64,000 nt of DNA from Acidianus brierleyi (GTDB taxonomy: Archaea; Thermoproteota; Thermoprotei_A; Sulfolobales; Sulfolobaceae): the NCBI RefSeq assembly GCF_003201835.2, contig NZ_CP029289.2, positions 1,302,001 to 1,366,000 on the forward strand. Reading direction: 5' to 3'. Both the position numbers and the translations under genes were made by a program. This document shows, in pieces, positions 63,242-64,000 of this stretch. The notes beneath the pieces are model-generated. The model was given only the letters and a program-made list of their open reading frames with translations, had not been told where the DNA came from and searched no databases. The first letter of the stretch is position 1. Each line of letters begins with the position of its first letter.

Positions 63242-64000
63242 AAAATAACATTCAACAAATAGGATATAAATTACTTTCCATGTTGAACTTCCAAGGGGAA
63301 AAGGTATATGAGGTAGCAAAAACTCTCATCTCCGCGTGTTTGTGGAACGACTCTGTAGAGAACAAGTCCAGAGCGTATGACGTATCCCCACAGACCGTGA
63401 GGAATTACGTAGAGAAACAAGGGATGGAAGTGATTGAAAAGCTATTGGAAAGAGCTAGGAAAATATCCTTGGAGATATTAAAGGGAGTGAATGAGATAGA
63501 TCTTTCAATAGACTGGACAACCAAGACGTGGTATGGGAAACCAGTGAAAGGGCTCGGGAGCTCTGAAAAAGGAAACTCGTGGAACTACGCAACTGCAACA
63601 ACCAAGTATAAGGGGAAAGTACTTTTACTTGCCTTTATTCCGCAAGTGAACGGTATGACTAAGGAAGAGATAGTGAAGATCCTCGTGGAGCAAGTAATGG
63701 CAATGGGATTCAAGATAAGGTTGATAACTCTTGACGCTGGTTTCTACACAGTTGATGTGCTCAATTTCATTTCACAGTTTAAGTATATAATTGCTGTGCC
63801 TGTTGGGGACGTGAAGGTGTTTGAGGAGTTTGACGGGGATTACACAACTAATAGTAAGTAGGAGGGATGAGCAGGTCAAGTTCAGGCTTCTCGTGTATAG
63901 CAAGGAAAAAGTGAGGAGAAAGAAGAGTCTTGTTTATTTTGCTAGGGCTACTAATCTAGATCTGCCCAAGAGGGAAGTGTTGGATTTGTACAATAAGGTA
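63217..64000 (+). pseudogene. ISH3-like DDE transposase, frameshifted and truncated by the window edge
   Basis: The frame from 63217 contains MVTPGLPHQNNIQQIGYKLL, an HTH-like AYDVSPQTVRNYVEKQGMEV, the first catalytic Asp in DLSIDWTTKTWYGKPVKGLG, and the second in LITLDAGFYTVDVLNF. It hits a stop at 63861, but RRDEQVKFRLLVYSKEKVRR then KKSLVYFARATNLDLP continues in another frame to the window end. It resembles ISH3-family transposases of Sulfolobus. An internal ATG at 63280 is an alternative start. Confidence 0.75.

Overview
The window is a very AT-rich archaeal chromosome segment that I assign to the order Sulfolobales. The evidence is the crenarchaeal S10/spc ribosomal order with the SecY, adenylate kinase and DUF106 genes, the exosome-proteasome superoperon, leaderless TATA promoters, tRNA introns, a Ced-type DNA import operon and a DoxB quinol oxidase relic. 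DoxB and an SQR-like protein point toward an Acidianus-like sulfur oxidiser, but the genus is inference.

Layout. 0.1-6.9 kb: pyrG, an HPS-like gene, glmM with a Trm112-like gene, tRNA-Gly(CCC) and trxB. 7-11 kb: a doxB pseudogene, an SQR-like flavoprotein, an SDR gene and the initiator tRNA. 11-15 kb: an RHH-like gene with a phased GTATAC array, then a tightly overlapping four-gene operon (DUF1464, nucleotidyltransferase, CitG-like, phosphoesterase) that looks like an uncharacterised pathway. 15-20 kb: ard1, coaBC, tRNA-His, a broken IS110-type element, and a TauE/DUF1634 pair. 20.3-23 kb: tRNA-Phe, an H/ACA-like RNA that abuts a protease-dead archaemetzincin gene, archease, and the cedA1-cedA-cedA2 operon. 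23-38 kb: cmk back through L3, one long minus-strand ribosomal/secretion operon that includes RNase P subunit Rpp29. 38-48 kb: SPOUT methylase, ileS (no canonical start codon), leuB, DUF447, M28 peptidase, HAD hydrolase and EF-2. 48-56 kb: XPF, prefoldin, KEOPS Pcc1, Brix, L37Ae, Rrp42/41/4, SBDS, PsmA, a C/D box sRNA, Pop5, Rpp30, a COG1325 protein and L15e. 56-62.3 kb: YchF, a GlmU-like gene, S3Ae, TrmJ, HemK2, KsgA, DUF655, RpoF, L21e and an intron-bearing tRNA-Leu. 62.3-64 kb: a gene-poor stretch, a transposase relic and a frameshifted ISH3-like transposase running off the edge.

How the genes work together. Most of the window is translation machinery: ribosomal proteins, tRNAs, rRNA and tRNA modification enzymes, and four candidate guide RNAs. 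RNase P/exosome RNA processing sits with the proteasome. GlmM and the GlmU-like enzyme could supply UDP-amino sugars for glycosylation. TauE/DUF1634, the SQR-like protein and the dox relic fit sulfur metabolism. The Ced operon would import DNA from mating partners.

Limits. No homology search or RNA folding was run. Family names come from recognising motifs and gene context; guide-RNA, operator and promoter calls come from visual pattern matching.
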